From JABIBT01 sp964481835 (GTDB lineage: Archaea; Nanobdellota; Nanobdellia; SCGC-AAA011-G17; PNOQ01), in the NCBI GenBank assembly GCA_964481835.1, contig CAYZTT010000005.1, positions 1 through 46,765 on the forward strand: a stretch of DNA of 46,765 bases, read 5' to 3'. The notes beneath the pieces are model-generated. The model saw only the letters and a list, made by a program, of their open reading frames with translations. It searched no databases and had not been told where the DNA came from. This document shows, one piece after another, positions 46,611 to 46,765 of the stretch (positions are counted from its first letter, which is position 1; each line of letters opens with the position of its first letter). The position numbers were made by a program, and so were the translations under genes.

Positions 46611-46765
46611 ATGAATAAAGGCATATTATTTATAATTTTGTTATCGGCTTTGATGGTTTCTGTTAGTGGTTGTTATGGTGTAATACAGGAATCTCCTTCG
46701 GATATTGAAGCATTTTTGGTTGTTAATGATGTTGCTAAGGCTAGAGAGGCTTTAGATGGAGAGAG
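46611..46765 (+). CDS. Lipoprotein, N-terminal part (runs off the window end)
   Basis: Translated by hand. MNKGILFIILLSALMVSVSG is a signal peptide with the lipobox VSGC, then an acidic start of the mature protein (QESPSDIEAFLVVNDV). 51 codons are visible and the frame is open to the window edge. Family not recognisable from this part. Confidence 0.6.
   Translation, partial: MNKGILFIILLSALMVSVSGCYGVIQESPSDIEAFLVVNDVAKAREALDGE

Noticed and set aside
1..46765. CRISPR arrays, rRNA genes, prophage or integrase genes
   Set aside because: No regularly spaced direct repeats, rRNA signatures or phage/integrase motifs were noticed on either strand.

Overview
The window looks like a chromosomal segment of an AT-rich (mid-30s % G+C by eye), compact archaeal genome. 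The best guess is a DPANN lineage of the Woesearchaeota/Pacearchaeota kind, but only the gene content supports that placement. The archaeal markers are an archaeal-type PheRS pair, TrpRS, a class I CCA-adding enzyme, diphthamide genes (a Dph2 fragment, DphB and a Dph6 fusion), a TrmB-type regulator, a presenilin-like protease, a Sec11-like signal peptidase and class III (archaellin/pilin) signal peptides. Many first genes of transcription units have a TATA box about 25 nt before the start codon, which implies leaderless mRNAs. No intergenic stretch exceeds 300 bases. One 100-N scaffold gap lies at 13294-13393.

Layout. 1-907: the tail of a DDE transposase, tRNA-Ser(GGA) and an orphan gene. 908-12372 is an energy block: membrane pyrophosphatase, a P-loop kinase, AMP-forming acetyl-CoA synthetase, then hypA, a small gene, hypC, a larger HypC-like protein and a hydrogenase maturation protease. 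Convergent to these lie the two subunits (small, then large) of a cytosolic NiFe hydrogenase. A two-subunit 2-oxoacid:ferredoxin oxidoreductase and Pcm follow. 12373-16490: orphan genes, zinc ribbons, a TPR-like protein, a hidden 46-residue ribbon-helix-helix gene, a surface protein and an 85-residue Dph2 fragment. 16491-24069: Nudix hydrolase, alkyltransferase, pheS-membrane protein-pheT, TrmB regulator, TrpRS, two tandem paralogous orphans and tRNA-Trp. 24151-27793: a secreted-protein operon, then presenilin-type and Sec11-type membrane proteases. 27922-36970: orphans, tRNA-Ser(GCT), DphB, DUF167, a bacterial-type ThrRS without TGS domain, a phosphoesterase, an Ig-like surface protein, a methyltransferase and dCTP deaminase. 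36998-39863: tRNA-Gly, a secreted RHS-core protein with an unknown C-terminal domain, and three tandem pilin-like genes. 39865-46765: RNA cytosine methyltransferase, an endonuclease IV-like gene, a cysteine-rich secreted protein, CCA transferase, an asparagine synthase-Dph6 fusion and the start of a lipoprotein gene.

How it may work together (inference): 2-oxoacid oxidation yields acyl-CoA and reduced ferredoxin. The hydrogenase could discard the electrons as H2. Acetyl-CoA synthetase and the pyrophosphatase share pyrophosphate and are adjacent in one gene string, so they may couple acetate metabolism to an ion gradient. The most unusual element is the archaeal RHS protein with a variable-looking C-terminal domain next to three pilin-like genes. 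It is a candidate cell-contact or effector module for a symbiotic lifestyle.
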